From an uncultured Saccharospirillaceae bacterium (GTDB taxonomy: Bacteria > Pseudomonadota > Gammaproteobacteria > Pseudomonadales > Oceanobacteraceae): a stretch of 64,000 nucleotides of DNA. The stretch is taken from assembly GCA_947503895.1 (NCBI GenBank), contig CANNFT010000012.1:142009-206008 (forward strand). Reading direction: 5' to 3'. The position numbers were made by a program, and so were the translations under genes. This document shows positions 63,582 to 64,000 of the stretch, in pieces; the first letter of the stretch is position 1; the number at the start of each line of letters is the position of its first letter. The notes under the pieces are model-generated. The model worked only from the letters and a program-made list of their open reading frames with translations. It did no database searches and was not told where the DNA came from.

Positions 63582-64000
63582 TCATTCTAATACGTTATTG
63601 TCTATAGGATGAATCTCCGGTTTCATTGGATTCTGCGCAAACTTTTCCTTCTACAGCCTCGGCGTCAGTTCTTCTATTTTACTGGCCGGATGCTCGTTAA
63701 TACGCTGCAACACATCCACCAAGTAGGTATACGTATTGATTTTATGCAGCTTACAGGTGCTGATCAGACTTTGAATGATACCAACATGTTCCGCGCCTAG
63801 TTCCGTCTAGAAAAACATCCAGTTTTTCTCCCTAATGGAATCGGACGTATTTCACTTTCCAGGTGATTCGTGTCAATGGCCACACTTGGATTTTCCAAAA
63901 AGGTTTTTAATTCCGTTTCGCTGTTGAGCAGATAACCAATGGCTTTCCTCAACGGGTCTTTCGGCAGCAGATTTTTTGCTAACTGCTTGTGGCACCATTG
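63582..64000 (-). pseudogene. Decayed IS66-family transposase (TnpC) C-terminus, partial
   Basis: The minus strand encodes an IS66 TnpC C-terminus: 'LLPKDPLRKAIGYLLN', 'FLENPSVAIDTNHLESEIRPIPLGRK', then after a one-base frameshift 'NWMFF' and an in-frame TAG, 'TELGAEHVGIIQSLISTCKLHKINTYTYLVDVL' and 'RINEHPASKIEELTPRL'. A second in-frame TAG replaces a Trp. The end, a TGA overlapping GAACGGTTAC, resembles an IS66 terminus. Two stops and a frameshift make it inactive; the rest lies outside the window. Confidence 0.85.

Noticed and set aside
1..64000. CRISPR array, tRNA, rRNA, toxin-antitoxin or defence system
   Set aside because: No repeat-spacer array, tRNA cloverleaf or recognised defence gene was seen on either strand.

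Overview
This 64 kb window looks like chromosomal DNA of a free-living, probably marine, gammaproteobacterium (Oceanospirillales/Pseudomonadales-like; an inference from gene content and order). Support comes from the gltA<>sdhCDAB-sucAB-lpd-sucCD order, a DUF6586/htpG neighbourhood of pseudomonad type, CreBCD, YajG, YfaZ, BCCT transport and a THI-box thiamine operon. Coding density is high, most genes are ordinary core or soft-core genes, and mobile DNA is limited to a 264-bp MITE and a decayed IS66 at the right edge.

Layout. 1-180: 3' end of an upstream gene. 351-13443: TCA-cycle block, with gltA divergent from a succinate dehydrogenase / 2-oxoglutarate dehydrogenase / succinyl-CoA synthetase cluster; several gaps in the cluster carry stem-loops. 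13699-18312: two tandem hotdog thioesterases, htpG behind a sigma-32-type promoter, a YfaZ-like porin, DUF6586 and a small conserved protein. 18460-26520 (minus): hybrid histidine kinase, then thiDE(fused)-thiG-thiS-thiO-thiC read leftwards from a TPP riboswitch. 26650-31854 (minus): DUF389 membrane protein, an unknown, a periplasmic solute-binding-like protein, a TauE/SafE permease and a FATP-type acyl-CoA synthetase. 32003-38345 (plus): yaaA overlapping a large exported metallopeptidase/propeller/barrel protein, yajG, a TetR regulator, a degenerate 4-OT-like tautomerase and a small membrane protein. 38647-41948 (minus): kynureninase-like enzyme, tryptophan 2,3-dioxygenase and a cysteine-rich lipoprotein. 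42186-46997 (plus): creB, creC, a small conserved gene broken by the MITE, and creD behind a triple CreB half-site. 47222-57904: M42 peptidase, MgtC-like protein, a GlyGly-CTERM-like secreted protein, an HD hydrolase, a FAN1-type nuclease, a CPA2 antiporter, esterases and the glutathione-dependent formaldehyde pathway (frmA, fghA). 58449-64000: BCCT transporter, DEDDh exonuclease, cNMP/CBS/DUF294 protein, a truncated gene and an IS66 remnant.

How genes work together. gltA, sdh, suc and lpd together encode citrate synthase plus the 2-oxoglutarate-to-fumarate segment of the TCA cycle, with Lpd probably shared with pyruvate dehydrogenase. The thi operon makes the thiazole and HMP moieties and joins them, under TPP feedback through the riboswitch. 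KynA and the PLP enzyme suggest the upper kynurenine route without a local formamidase. FrmA and FghA oxidise formaldehyde through S-formylglutathione. CreBC probably activates creD through the half-site array.

The most unusual items are the exported gluzincin-propeller-Omp85-like protein (32775-35579), the MITE-split gene between creC and creD, the catalytic-residue-poor 4-OT-like protein, the near-leaderless TetR gene and the stem-loop elements within the TCA cluster. I found no CRISPR array, tRNA, rRNA, prophage or clear defence island. No strong case for a wholly new system can be made from the sequence alone.
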